Part shown: piece by piece, positions 10,879 through 22,996 of the stretch
How positions within the stretch are numbered: position 1 is the first letter of the stretch
Layout: the number at the start of each line of letters is the position of its first letter
Assembly: GCA_032158265.1 (NCBI GenBank)
Contig: JAVTIF010000012.1
Coordinates: 248,001 to 312,000 of the forward strand
Direction: 5' to 3'
From: Bacidia rubella
Taxonomy: Eukaryota; Ascomycota; Lecanoromycetes; Lecanorales; Ramalinaceae
Length of the DNA stretch: 64,000 bases
The notes under the pieces: model-generated
Told to the model about the DNA's origin: nothing
Databases searched by the model: none
Seen by the model: the letters and a program-made list of their open reading frames with translations, nothing else
Program-made: the position numbers and the translations under genes

Positions 10879-13800
10879 TCACGTCTTCACAACATGATTC
10901 CCCTTCTCCAACCCCACAATATCACTACTATCCGTCTTACTCCTCGAAAAGCTCTTCGCAAAGCTCCAACCCCCCTGCTTCAAGCTCAACGGATCACTCT
11001 TAACCGTCTCCTCATCAGTAAAAAGCCTCCAATATCTCTTCACCGCCTTCCAGCCCTCCATTCCAAGCACAAAGATAACCACAGCACCCACACTTAGCGC
11101 CCATTCCCACGAAATGCCTTTATGCTTAAACACCGCCGTATTCAAGCCCGGAATATACACAGCCGGAAACACCGAGATCGCACCAATAACCACTGCGAAG
11201 AAAAGAAACTTATTCTCAAAGACATCCTTGAAGAATGGGAACTTGCTATTCTCAGCAGTCACCGGATCGAGGGAGAACATGCTGCGTCTCAGATTCTTGA
11301 ATTCCCACGCAGAGATCAAGATCAACCAGGTCAATTCCGCGAACACGGCTGCACGGGCTCTGAACACGACGTCGCAGCTATCTGAATACGTGCGGTTGCA
11401 ATCATGGCCTAGATCCGCGCCGCCGGGCCCATAGACGATGACGACAAATGTGAGGAGTGTGAGCGCACCCATGATGATGCCGTAGATGATCATATCGCAG
11501 ATGATCTGCCACGTGAAAACGCCTTTCTTGTTGTCATGAGGCGGGCGTCTCATGACTTCACTGCTGGCTTTCTCCCGTCCCAAACCGAATGCAGGGAAAG
11601 AGGATGTGAGCATGTTGATCCAGAGGATCTGGAGGGGACTGAGTGGAAAGACGGAGATGCCCATGCGGTCTTGGAAGCCCAAGCCCATGATCAGAAGGAC
11701 GACTTCGCCGACATTGGAGGTCAGGAGGTGGAGCACGAATTTTTGGATGTTGTCGAACATGCGCCGGCCTTCTTCGATGGCGTTCACGATGCTGGCGAAG
11801 TTGTCGTCCGTTAATACGATGTCAGCGGCACCTTTGGCAACGTCGGAGCCTGCCATTCCCATGGCGATGCCGACATCTGCGGCTTGCAAGGAGGGGGCGT
11901 CGTTCACCCCGTCACCTGTCATGGCTGCGTAACCTTGCCTTCGATGGAGGGCAGCTATCATGCGGGTTTTGGTATGCGGGCTGCAGCGGGCTATGACGAG
12001 TGGGAGGGTTGGCAGGGCGTCGATTTGCTCGTCGGTCATGTCGTCAAACTCAGCTGCTGTTTTGACGAGGGCAGATGTGGTGGACGAAGGCAGAGTGTTC
12101 ATTGAGGATTTGGTGGGGAGAATGCCGACTTCTTTGGCGATTGCGGAGGCGGTTGAAGGGTGGTCGCCTGTCAGCATATGCACTTTGATGCCGGCTGTGG
12201 TGCAGTGCGCTACACTGTCTTTGGTCTCGAGGCGAGGCGGATCGTACAAACCTGCAAGACCGAGAAGAGTAAGGTTTTCTTCAATGCGTTCGCGTGGATA
12301 CTCGACTGTGGACTTCTTCGGAAAGTCGTCAATGGTACGCCGAGCAATTGCCATAACACGGAGGCCTTGATCAGCTAGCAGAGTCATTTGGTTGAGGACG
12401 AGGTCCTTCTTTTCCTGTGTCATTGGCTCTTCTTGAGCACCAGTGCCGACGCTGCTGCAGAGGTCGATGACTCGCTCGACAGCGCCTTTAGTGAATACCC
12501 AATTCTCATTTTCAGTGTTTGTGTACACGACTGACATTCTCTTGATAGAGCTGTCGAATGGATATTCGGACAATTGGTTCCATCCGCGTTCTTCCTCGAG
12601 CACCTTCTTGCCATAGTTGAAGCGGTGGGTAAAGACCTGAAGGGCTATCTCAGTAGGGTCACCCATAGCTTGCCATTCATTTTTCTGCTCGTCAAGACGC
12701 ACTGATGCGAGGTTGCAGAGCGCCGTTGAGTTCAAAAAGTCTTCGAGCTCTGATGTAATCTCAGGAGTCTTCTCTTCAAGCTCGCTAATGTCTGACGCCT
12801 TGTCGCTCGAATCTTTGTCGCTGAATCGGATGTGGTTGGATCTATCTACAGGTGACTCTGCTTTGGCTTCATTCGCTTTGATAGATGAGAAGGCAATGGT
12901 TCCCGAATTTGGATTGAATGCTTCCTCAGCGCCTTTGACTGAGTAGGTGCCGCTGCCCGGAATCCAGGCCTTCCGTGTGATCATTTGACCCTGCGTCAGT
13001 GTTCCCGTCTTGTCTGAACAGATGTTTGTGACACCTCCAAGGGCCTCCAAGGCGCTCAATTGGCGGATCACAACTTTCCGCTTGCGCATCTGGGTCATGC
13101 CAACCACCATTGTAATGGTCAACACAGCAATGAGGGATTCAGGGATGATCGCAATGCCTAGACATTGTCAGTGAGGTTCTTGCACTCTGGGGTCAATCGA
13201 GCTTACCAGTCGAGATAGCATAAATAGCAACTTCGTTTGTTACATTGAATTTGTTCACTCCAAATACGATGATGGCGAGTAGAATGGCACAGCCAAAGAG
13301 CACATAAGCTAGTTTAGATAGCTTCTTCTGCAGAGGAGTGCCCACAGTAAGGCCGAGGAAGGCTCCAATGCCATCCCAAATCCGGAGAACCAAGCCCTTT
13401 GCTGGTTGGATCTTGCTCTCTTTGTTGGAAAGAGAACGGTTTGCTTTTCGTTTTTTCCCTTGCATTGAAGCAGCGATTCTGCCTATCTCGGTGTACATAC
13501 CGGTGAAGACGACTATACCTCTTCCGCGACCGCGGGTAACTGTAGAAGAAGAGTATGCCATATTTAGTCTGTCACCAGCACCCGTTGACAATTCGTCGAG
13601 GTCAGAGCTATCGAACTTGATATCCTTCGCAACAGGGATTGCTTCGCCGGTCAAGATTTTCTCATCGCATTCTAGATTCATAGCTTCGAAGAGACGTAAA
13701 TCAGCTGGTACGGTGTCGCCGGTTTTGATCTGCACAATGTCGCCTGGAGCGACGTCGCCGGATGGGATGGTATCCACTTTCCCGTCTCGAATGACGGTAG

Positions 13801-14182
13801 CAGATGGCGAGGAGAGAGCGCGCAACGAGTCCATCTTCTGCTCGGCTTTGAATTCTTGGTAGAAGCCGATGGCGACGTTCAGCACAATGACGGCTGTGAT
13901 AACACCGCCTTCAATGTAGTCTGTCACCCCGTACGAGAGAGCCATGGCGAGCACTAAGACTAAGATCATAGCATTGCTAACCTGCTTGAGAAGAACGCGG
14001 TACCACTGCACCCCACCCTCTCCTTCAAGTTTATTTGGCCCATATTTCTGGTGAGACTCTTGAGCCTTCTGTAGGTTCAATCCTGTTTCCTTGTCCGTTC
14101 CGAGTTGCTGATAGACTTCTTGGAGAGAGAGAAGGAAGGGATGTCGGGAATACTCCTGCGTTGTGTAGTTTGATTTACCCAT
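10879..14182 (-). CDS. ENA-type sodium/potassium efflux P-type ATPase (type IID)
   Basis: Two exons (14182-13207, 13157-10879) with a 49-nt intron give 1084 residues, the usual ENA length. The order is: cation ATPase N-terminal domain (YGPNKLEGEGG), membrane segments M1-M2 at about 70-108, actuator domain with LTGEAIPV at 178-184, M3-M4 ending in PESLIAVLTI, phosphorylation motif DKTGTLTQG (Asp374), nucleotide domain, hinge GDGVNDAP (about 740-747), then six C-terminal membrane segments. The IID features are the PESLIAVLTI M4 and the sequence around it. Such pumps expel Na+ or K+ across the plasma membrane under salt or alkaline stress. The actuator motif reads TGEA rather than TGES; the catalytic Glu180 is kept. 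Confidence 0.93.
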
Positions 14183-15005
14183 AATGGTATATGATGTAGA
14201 AGTGGAAAGGGAAAAGATGGAGTCTTGAGATATAGAATGAATGACCAGGTTTCTTGGTGGAAACTTGGAAAAAGAGGTATGTGTATCGAAGACTTCGTCT
14301 TTGAATTTATGGCTTCAAGCCACGTGCGGGGCCTGGGCGATATTTGTATACAGACTCTGTGGCCATTACTCCTCCACCTGCCAAGACCCGGTATGGCCGT
14401 TGGATAAACACCAGTAAATGGATGACGCAAGCTGCCAAGCGACGACGACAACATAAGCCAGCGGAATGTCTTGACTCCTACTTGGCTTGAATAGCCAAGC
14501 CTTTTCTATGAGCCGGTCTCGCATGCTCCGTGCGTGAGGGTAGTTTCGCTGGGCTCCGAGGGAAAGATTTGCCGTCAGAATGCGGTAGAAAGCCGCTTCA
14601 ACCAATCAAGAGTGACTCCGCTCTCTTATGCCAAGTGAGGCCCAAGCCTCCGCCAGCTTGGCCGGGCGGAGCTGCTTTATGTCCGTATAAGTCATGCGGG
14701 CTGTCGAGGGGGTACCAGTTGCGTAGACGTCCGAGAGTCTCGGCATCGGCATTCGCGCCAGACAATACCGTTCTAGAAGCCTGTCGTTTCATGCGCTTAT
14801 CAAGCGTTGGAAAGACTGCCGGATCAATTGCCGGAAATAAGACTTTGTGAGGTGCATGTCCATCTCGAGCTTGCTGCAAAGCTTGCTCAGTGACTCGATT
14901 GGGTCCGATAAGAGCATGTGGGATCTGTTGACCATAACACTTGGCTCTGTTCGCATAATCATTGCTTTTGCAAAATTCATACCTGCTTGTTGACAAAGCC
15001 CGCGC
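14183..15005. other. Promoter side of the ENA gene and 3' side of the UBP gene
   Basis: Both neighbours are on the minus strand, so this holds the ENA promoter and the terminator of the ubiquitin protease gene. A minus-strand frame from 14996 to 14598 stays open for over 130 codons without an ATG near its start and has no recognisable domain; I did not call it. Confidence 0.45.
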
Positions 15006-16901
15006 TCAGCCGTTACGAATGTCAGATCGCTCCATCTCGTAGAAGAGCATATAGACCTCCTTTGTCATACCAAGCACCTCACTGAGTTTACACTCCTTGA
15101 TTTTGTCATCGCTAATACGCCACCATCGATCTGCTGGCTTCTTCCTGCGCTTTAGGCGAGTCAATTCCGCAAGAGACGAGGACTTGCTGCGGTTGTCTGC
15201 TGTAGATGGAGGGGATAGAAAGCTATTCGGTGTAGGAGGCTTTGACGTTTCTGTATTTGATGCGGCAGGTGTTGAGGATTCTACTTGGGCCTTGTCAGGT
15301 GATTCTCCCATTTCCTCAGTAACGGTAGAAGGGGCAGTTGAGGGCAGTGAATGGGTGCCCGAGGTACGCGCGGAAGAACAGGTTCCAGATTCATCAGCAG
15401 CCTCGTCAGTAAGCACAGGACGATCGGTTTCTCCGATGTTTGATTCTGCAGGCTGGATGTTTGGGCTCGGGTTTTGTGAAGGATTGGGACTTGCGTTCCT
15501 ACTGAAGGGACCCAAATCCGAATCAGCATTTGGGTTGGAGTAAGGCCCATATGAGTGCTGCCTCCGGAACGTTTCGTAATGGCCACTATTATGAGTCCCT
15601 TTATGGGAGACGACGCCCAGAAGCTTGTAATTTCTTCTGTTCAGTATGCCACCCACAGGAAGCTTCTCAGGGAACGTAACTTTGGCCAGGTTCTTCATAG
15701 AGGTGCTTGTCGGGTCGAAAATCGATCTTGATAGATGTATCACAAGCACTTTAGGGAAAAACTTAATTTCCATGTGACGAGCTATTTTTCGCTTTGGCGC
15801 GAGGTGAGAGTCAGGGAGAGCGACACCTTCAGGCGGCTTTTCAGGGTCTTCTCTCAGAGCATCTTTGATCTTCTTTATACTCTGTTCCAACTCCCCTTGT
15901 TCCGCCTTCGACTTTGTCTTTGCAAGGCGATTCTTGTATTGCTCTAGGGCGTGAGCCAAACGGCACTTATCGCATTTGTAGTCATCGATGAACTCCGTCT
16001 TGAAGTGCGCATCAAAGCAGTCGTTTAACGTGGAAGAACTCGTCTGAGGTACCATAAGGTTCAACATGACGAAGTTAGTCGGAGTGGCTTTTGGCACAAA
16101 AGCACAAAACTTGCACTCCACGCGAGCTTCAGTCTGTCCTTCGAGCGGGAACCCCTCTTCAATTTCTCCTTGTGCTACGCTTTTGAGGACTGCATTTGCA
16201 CCTAGCCGTACGTTCGAGGGATCAGTAGCGTTTCTTGAGGCAGTCTCCTCTTCGAAAGGTTTGTCTTGCTCTTCAGTCCCTTGAGCCGCGCCATCGGTCA
16301 AGTTGCCGTTCTTGAATCTTTTGCGAGCTTCGCATCCAGCATGATACTCTTCCCGTAGCCTCTCTGCAATCAACTGTAAGAGCTCTTGCGCGTCTTGCTG
16401 AGTCTTTGATATGGTCGTGCCGAATGCATGTTCAAGCACTCGGATGAAGCTCGTCGCGGAGATCGTCTTTCGATACAGCGGTTTCTCATTCAGCTTGTCT
16501 ATCATGTCCTTCAACCCTTTTGTCACTTCTCCACTTTGCAGACTCAGCAACTTTCGCGCATTGATCTCTTTGCCCATTGCATCTTTCTCAGGGACAACGG
16601 CATAGACGTCAGAACCCTCTAACTCTCGCCGATGCATCTCTCTGATCAAGTAGACACGCAGGTCTCCTAGTCCGGCCAGCGACTGCAGGACGCAGTTGAT
16701 GAAGCAGTCATTGGCGGGGTTATAGAGCCCGACAATTCCTTTTTTTCTTGAGCTTGCGGAGGAAGAGGAAGCCTCGCCATCGATGAGATACGATGGATGG
16801 AAGAAGTAGACAAGCGCGACCGCGGCGAGGGAGGCGGTCGCTGCATATGTAAAGACGGTGAGAGGTTTGTCAGGCATCCTGTCAATCTGTCGTATAGTCA
16901 C
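15006..16901 (-). CDS. Ubiquitin carboxyl-terminal hydrolase, membrane-anchored (Ubp16 type)
   Basis: Single exon, 631 residues. A hydrophobic anchor spans about 14-34 (VFTYAATASLAAVALVYFF). The Cys box GLYNPANDCFINCVLQSL puts the nucleophile at Cys66, and the His box HNSGHYETF lies at 437-445, so this is a C19 (USP) peptidase. CxxC pairs at ECKFC and CDKC suggest the zinc-binding fingers. A Ser/Pro-rich insert of about 140 residues separates the His box from the last USP block WWRISDDKIKECKLSEVL. N-terminal anchor plus compact USP fold resembles yeast Ubp16 and animal USP30 of the mitochondrial outer membrane, so removal of ubiquitin at that membrane is inferred. A second Met at residue 9 also keeps the anchor. 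Confidence 0.87.
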   Translation of the reverse strand: MTIRQIDRMPDKPLTVFTYAATASLAAVALVYFFHPSYLIDGEASSSSASSRKKGIVGLYNPANDCFINCVLQSLAGLGDLRVYLIREMHRRELEGSDVYAVVPEKDAMGKEINARKLLSLQSGEVTKGLKDMIDKLNEKPLYRKTISATSFIRVLEHAFGTTISKTQQDAQELLQLIAERLREEYHAGCEARKRFKNGNLTDGAAQGTEEQDKPFEEETASRNATDPSNVRLGANAVLKSVAQGEIEEGFPLEGQTEARVECKFCAFVPKATPTNFVMLNLMVPQTSSSTLNDCFDAHFKTEFIDDYKCDKCRLAHALEQYKNRLAKTKSKAEQGELEQSIKKIKDALREDPEKPPEGVALPDSHLAPKRKIARHMEIKFFPKVLVIHLSRSIFDPTSTSMKNLAKVTFPEKLPVGGILNRRNYKLLGVVSHKGTHNSGHYETFRRQHSYGPYSNPNADSDLGPFSRNASPNPSQNPSPNIQPAESNIGETDRPVLTDEAADESGTCSSARTSGTHSLPSTAPSTVTEEMGESPDKAQVESSTPAASNTETSKPPTPNSFLSPPSTADNRSKSSSLAELTRLKRRKKPADRWWRISDDKIKECKLSEVLGMTKEVYMLFYEMERSDIRNG

Positions 16902-18142
16902 CGAGTCATGGTGGCGGGCGAGACTCGCAGACTGGTGTCGTCAGCTGTGACAGAACGAGACGAGGAGCGTCTCAGCCAGAAGTGACACTGGTTCATACTG
17001 CCAGGTCGTTTTCGACATTGCGAAATAAGTACAGATATGCCCGCGTATGGATTGCACATATGCGTAAATGGAACTTACGGAATTAACGGGGCCCAGCCGG
17101 CCATTTCCTACGATGCACATCCGTTCTTAGAAATGCGCATCTGTAATTATTGGGTCTTCGGGGGGCTGGCCGGTTGGACCGTCAATTCTTCTAAGGCAGG
17201 CTATTCGATGTTAGGAGGACTTTTGCACCAGCGGCAAATATCAGAACCCTAATCGATGTACTTAAATGCTTTACACCGACTAAGAGATCTCTGTCTGTTC
17301 AAGTACGTAGATCGAGCAGATAGGTTCTTAAGGTGACAACCCTAAGCATGTAGCCATTCCTTGAAATCTCGGGTGTCAATGCATTCTTGCGACACTTTAA
17401 ATCTCGAGAGGTATCAAGCCCGCCCAGCAGGACTACCGCACTTCACCTATCGTTTATGAGGTAGGCATATCGTGTCCGAGATTCATTCCCTCTGAACTGG
17501 ATTCCTATGCATCTCGAAGAATGCGATCCCATCAGTCCCACCTCGGCAATCTTAGCGAATCTTCTCGAAATCCACCAACTACTGGAGGATACGACGAATC
17601 CAAGATAGTTTCTCCGCTTTGACCAGACATATAGAATCAACACCATAGAATGCCCTATCAAACGCTGCTCAAAGCTCAGTACTGCGGTGGGAGATTACCG
17701 TTTCCAGACACTACATTTAGTCCAGGCCGTCTAATACCGTGATTGCATCTTACTGTACGGTGATAGGAGTCGCGTCATGTAGTGGACGACGCTTCGATAT
17801 CGACGGCGAGGTCACTTCAAGTTCTTTCGAGAGCTGAATATCTCGTGTGACATCAACTTTGAGCATACATGCGTGCATACTCTACTGTACCATGCCGTAT
17901 TTAGACTTTCTGCCAGATGAGGGCCAAGAGGCGAAGGATTAAGCTGAATGAACCGCGCCGTCTACCCCTATCACTGCCAATATGAAACTGAAGGTGGAAA
18001 GTCTGCGCCGTGTTTCACGTTAGGAGATTGCTGCGGATCGATCCTTCCTGGCGCGCTTTTCTTTCTCGTGGTATTGTTGTTTTCTCACTCCCTTTTCTCG
18101 ACTTCGGCAGCATCTTCTGTGAGTCGCGCGCAACACCCCACA
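16902..18142. other. Divergent intergenic region without a supported gene
   Basis: Lies between the start of the minus-strand ubiquitin protease gene and the plus-strand membrane-protein gene, so it must carry both promoters. Small open frames (for example 17037-17252) show no family features. The frame open from 17948 runs into the membrane-protein exon 1 but its first 65 codons look non-coding. Confidence 0.45.
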
Positions 18143-20475
18143 ATGGATACCGAATACCATTCATTGCGGAAAGAGGACAATGCGTCTCTGGATCCCAAAA
18201 GGCGGACACCGCCCGCGAGGAAAACGCGGAAGAAACCAAGTCCACTGTTTGGAAGTAGCGCGACGGTCATTTATTGCGGACTTGCAACCATTGTATGATA
18301 AAATCTTGCTCCAGGAACTAATATGGCTGATTCTCAGTCGCAGCTACCCATGATTTTCTTATCAGCCCTTTTGCTGGGGCTTGTCCGCTCTAGATTGACT
18401 CGCAATGAACCGTCTACGGCTCCAGAATTTGTCTTCGCGCCTGACAAGATGTCCAACCCCTCGTCAGCGTATTACGTCGACATTAGTGCCACATCGCTGC
18501 TTACTATTTCAGCGTGGTCCAGCACAATGACCCCGTTGCTCGGTATAGTACTCATGGAACTTTGGTCGTATCAAGCAGCATTCAACCTTCATAAGCTTTC
18601 TCAAACCACTGAGAGCCTTGGCTTGCCATCGCCATACCAGTTTGCTTTATTGATTGACATGCTCAAGGGTATGTGAAGCTCTCCAGAATAGCCGAAGAAT
18701 AGCCGACGTCATCAGGGAGGTTTGCACTATTGCTGATATCTAATACGTAGGAAGCGTGGGTACATTGTTGCGACTACTTGATTACTGGATGTGCTGGGGT
18801 CGTCGAAAGACATCTACTGCCCCTTTGATTAGACATTCAATATCGATGCTTAGCGTCGTGACGATCTTGGGGTATGAAAACGAGAGCCCATTCTTCCCTC
18901 CCTTGCTTTTCAAAGATTACACTCCAGTAGGCAATTCTTCCACATTCTGATCTTTCATGCAGTCTCCTCATCCTACTTTCAGACACATGGTTACATGTCA
19001 CCACTCATACTGTGTCTATCACGCAGTCCCTCAATGCAGCCAATAGCAATCATACGTCGAGGAAGCATTTTGGATTACCTCAAGGGGGATCGCGTGACGC
19101 CACCGAGCTAAACCTTGTGATGGAGGGAAAAGTAAGTCTTCTCGGTGGTGGTTCCAACAATGGAATCATTGCAGCTGGTGCCTGGAGCACCAAATTGGCG
19201 GGTGCCTGTTTTCAAGACCATCAGGATCCCCACCTTCCGTGCTCTCTCGATACCGAATATATCTACGATAACGCTCCACTAAGGAATAGCGCGGATGTAG
19301 CTCGAATCTTGGCCAATTCCACCGGCACATACAAGCCGCAACTCATTAATTACAAAGACCAAACAATAGTTTACCTTGCCCCAGGCCTACTGACCCAGCA
19401 GCCAGGCGCAGATATTGACTTCACGGGTATGACATATGGAGCTTCGACTGAGTGCAAGCCCATGTCAAAAGCCTGCGGTCTCCATGAAACTGGAGAATGG
19501 TTGGATCATCTAGGAGAGGATGGTCCACCCCAACTTACCTTGCAGGCTGATTGTAAGGATGCTGGATCTTCCTTCACACTCAACCGGACGTTTGAAAGGG
19601 GTAGCTCTCTCTTCTTTAATCATACGCTTTACTCTGATGATCAATATGCAAACCAAATGCGTTGGAACCTTGATATGACCATACGTAGCACCAATCCCGA
19701 AACCGTTGAATATTACCCCACGAAAGACATGGTCAATCCTTCATTTCCAGCCGCGATCCTGGTATCCGAGACGAAGAACTTCCGAAGCACGGCAGCCTCA
19801 AATAATATTGCTGAAATTGGCAGTTTAGCACAAGCGATGATCACGTTCTGCAAGCACACAATCTATGATTTGAAATACTCCTACATCAACAACACCTACT
19901 CAATCACTGATGCCACCGTCTCCAACAAATCAGTCGCAGAGATAGCCAACATCCCAGTGATGCTGACTCATCCCCACCTGTACTTTAGATCCCAGGTGGA
20001 CTATATCATGGCAGGAGCAAAGGACACAGACGTATCCAACACGTATGCTTTGGCCTACAGCCAAGCTTCCATGGCCATATTGGGAGGTGCCCTGGAGCCT
20101 ACACCAGCAAGTAATGTTCAATACCGTCGCAGCAAGCTTGTATCTCGCGTACCTAAAGCACCGCTGTATACATTAATATGCCTCAATCTGCTATATGCAG
20201 TCCTGGGACTGGCTCTTACCATCCTCGCACTGCTGGCTGTCAAGAGCTCCGAGATTGTCGATGTCCAAGCCCGCCTCGGTGTGGCTGGGCTGGTAGCCGA
20301 ATGTTTTGAGAAAGACGGCTTGCTAGACGCAAGGGTCGACGATAGCAAGGATCTGTTCGGTGAGAAAGAAGGTGCTAAGGATCTGCAAGTTTGCGTCCAA
20401 CGATCCGTTGAAGGAGGATGGCGTTTCAAGGGCTATGACATGAATTCCAAAGCTGATTTCAACGATGTCTCCTGA
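18143..20475 (+). CDS. Large membrane protein with glycosylated outer domain, unknown function
   Basis: Four exons (18143-18292, 18338-18668, 18751-18871, 18963-20475) give 704 residues in frame across three short introns. The N-terminus is cytosolic-like and basic (PPARKTRKKP). Hydrophobic segments follow at the end of exon 1 into exon 2, in ISATSLLTISAWSS, in exon 3 and at the start of exon 4 (LLILLSDTW). The long middle part, about 230-590, has many Asn-X-Ser/Thr sites and several Cys, fitting an extracellular domain. A last strong membrane span (LICLNLLYAVLGLALTILAL) lies near residue 620, followed by a short cytosolic tail. This architecture recurs in uncharacterised ascomycete proteins; I know no function. 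Alternative start at 17948 is possible but adds unlikely sequence. Confidence 0.8.
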
Positions 20476-21374
20476 CAAATGAATATTGTCGCCGGTGCGC
20501 CGAAAAAGTTAAACAACGTCATTGGACCGATAGCACACGAGTAGACTGATCAAAAGACAAAGAAGCACCAACGGTCATGAGTAAGAGGCAATTGCTCCTG
20601 CATTGCAAATTAGTATCATGCCACATTTCGGCTCCGGCATCATGACTACAGGGCTGTGTCTATGTGACATGACAACAGTGCTTTTTGAAGACAGGAGCGC
20701 TGTAGGACGGCCAGAGTACCCGTGGATGTCAGGAACCTGAGACGCCTCTGCACGCCGAATATGCATAGCACAGGACGACTTGCAGTAGCTGACACCGAGC
20801 AATACTAGGGTCTTCTTTAACTAGCAAGATCCCGCAAGATCTAAAGGATAGAAAGAATTCAAAGAACGTGAAGGATGTGAAGGATGTGAAGCATTTGGAG
20901 GGAATAGCTTGATGTGAAAGCTGGAATTGCCTGTCTGGAAATATAGTTGCTCTCGACGCTACCTAGGGTTAGAAGAGTTGCCGGCCACCGCCTAACCAGA
21001 CAGTCAGCATAATGCGCTTAAATGATGATAAATACTCGTGGGGCCGTCTCCAGAATCAGCTTGCGCAAAATTCAGCATGATAGCGAAATACTCAGACTGT
21101 CGTGTTAGGCTGTCAACTCTTCATAATGGGACTATTCATGCTCACAACTCCGAAATTATCCCGAACTTCAATAACAGCAAGCAGCACCTCTTGTTCGTTA
21201 GCGTATGCCCTGAAATCCTCTCACAGCTAGCCTGTCCTATAAATAGTGAGATGAGTACTCACCGGCCACGATGCTAACAGTTCTTACCGCTCTCTGGCCG
21301 CCAAAAACATACGTAGACAAGCCTTTGCACCCGCAACTTTCAGCCTGCTAGTATTCTTCTTAAGTTCACTAGAT
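20476..21374. other. Intergenic region between two plus-strand genes
   Basis: No supported gene. A short tandem repeat of GTGAAGGAT units occurs near 20868-20890. Otherwise featureless to the eye. Confidence 0.4.
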
Positions 21375-22259
21375 ATGGCTGACTTAGATGCGTCCATCGA
21401 GAAGCCGTTCCACTTCCTATCACTGCCTCGTGAGCTGCGAGATGAAATATACCTTTATGTTTTGACTTCTCCTAAACCGCCTTTAAGGCTCACAGAGGAA
21501 TCACGAAAGTGCGAAAATTCGAATTGTCATGCCATTCGGTGGCCCAAGCGTGAGGTATACCCAAATGGCGTGGTTTTTGCGGCTTCTGGCCTGCTGCTCA
21601 GCAACCGTCACATTCATAATGATATCCTTGAAATTCTAAATTCTCCGGCTCCGGCTTGCTGCAGGACTTACCACCTGGATATCCGTTTGGATCGACAGGG
21701 CAATAGAGATGGGTTTCACGAGCATGTCTATCCCACATGGATCTCCCTTCCTGCTCCTTGTCATCTATTTGATGAGTCTGATGGTCGCAGATTCAATCTT
21801 GAAGTAGACATACGATTCATATCGGAAAATGTATCACAAGGGATCTCAAAGATGAAATTACATAAAGTGCTGGAAACTTGGGCACGGAAGGGTAACAAGC
21901 TGAAAGAGCTCCAGCATTCATTCTGCCATCATGAAGCCTGTAAGGAAGTTGATCAACTCGTCATCAATCATGTACCCTGGGTGAGCGGACTTGCGACAGA
22001 AAAAGTTGCAGACCTGGAACGCGAGCAGTTCGTTACAGCTGATCCGGCGCAAATTTCGACACTACGGCTCATGCCGTTCCATTTGAGTTATTATTCCAAG
22101 AATCCTCTTATAAAGGGCCTTTTGTGCATTCTAGTCAATACAGTCCGACTAAGAGTCAAACCCAGCCACCGTGGCAAGCAGGAAGAGATGAGTTGGGCCG
22201 TGCCAGAAACATTAGGTCGTGTTCTACCACATTACGCCAGTCTTCCCACCAGCTCGTAG
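21375..22259 (+). CDS. 2EXR-domain (F-box-like) protein
   Basis: Open frame of 294 residues. After a short lead it has FHFLSLPRELRDEIYLYVLT, the 2EXR signature, then GLLLSNRHIHNDILEIL, the second family block. Family role is unknown beyond F-box-like resemblance. The frame ends at TAG (22257-22259). Immediately after, protein-like open segments continue in other frames to 22707, so the annotated end may be premature, caused by a missed intron or by frameshifts. It is the second 2EXR gene in the window, after 8483-9181, but the two share only the family signature. Confidence 0.72.
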   Translation: MADLDASIEKPFHFLSLPRELRDEIYLYVLTSPKPPLRLTEESRKCENSNCHAIRWPKREVYPNGVVFAASGLLLSNRHIHNDILEILNSPAPACCRTYHLDIRLDRQGNRDGFHEHVYPTWISLPAPCHLFDESDGRRFNLEVDIRFISENVSQGISKMKLHKVLETWARKGNKLKELQHSFCHHEACKEVDQLVINHVPWVSGLATEKVADLEREQFVTADPAQISTLRLMPFHLSYYSKNPLIKGLLCILVNTVRLRVKPSHRGKQEEMSWAVPETLGRVLPHYASLPTSS

Positions 22260-22707
22260 CTAGAAAGCGCTTGCTTGCCAAGTCACCTGAAGGATGGCAG
22301 TCTTTCTACGCCCTACTTGCACGAGTAGTCTGAATGGTCTCACATCTCTGATCAACCGTCAACCGTGGTAGAGGAACTAATAGGACAGCTTGATACCATG
22401 GCCGAGCGATACTGGGACCTTCACTGAATCTCAGGAGGAGCTCTGGTCCGAGTACTCGGAAGATATGGCGGACACACTGGAGTACAACTTCGTGCGCTCC
22501 AAAGAACATGGAGATGAGGACACATCGCAAGAGCACGGACTAATTTGTGGTTGGGTGGAAAGACGGAGGAGGAGACAGAAATTTCATTTGAATGACTCTT
22601 GGGTATACGAGTGTAGCCTTCGAGTACAGGAGCGAGGGGAATACCACCACTGGATCGACAAACGCCGGCTTGGATGGTGGGATTGTTTCGGCGAGGAATC
22701 AGTTTGA
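22260..22707 (+). pseudogene. Possible decayed 3' part of the 2EXR gene
   Basis: Frame-by-frame reading shows consecutive coding-like pieces: LVARKRLLAKSPEGWQSFYA in one frame ending 22333, STVVEELIGQLDTMAERYWD in the frame of the upstream 2EXR gene ending about 22425, then SQEELWSEYSEDMADTLEYN onward in a third frame to 22707. No splice pattern I tried joins them all. This is what indels in an old gene tail would look like. Alternatively the last piece is an exon of a separate gene. Confidence 0.35.
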
Positions 22708-22996
22708 ACACCCACCGGGCTGGCGAGCATATCACAAGAGGCAACTGTACGTATCCACTGCTCGATCCGGCAAATGGTTTGTTGCTCGACTAGGTCGAGA
22801 TTAGCATGACAGTTGGGACATGTTGAGTTGACTGCACGACGGAAGCTGAAAGCGATGTCTGTTAATATGTTCCTTCTGTCTAGCCTACCTCGTCTAATGT
22901 CACATCGCAGTTGCACGGTCGCACGTTCGAGGTCTCTCATCACATCACATCAAAACTCTCCCTCCTTTTTTCCGCCTCCGTGATCACACGTCCCCT

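Noticed and set aside
14598..14996. 130-codon minus-strand frame behind the ubiquitin protease stop
   Set aside because: No suitable start, no domain; likely 3' flanking sequence.
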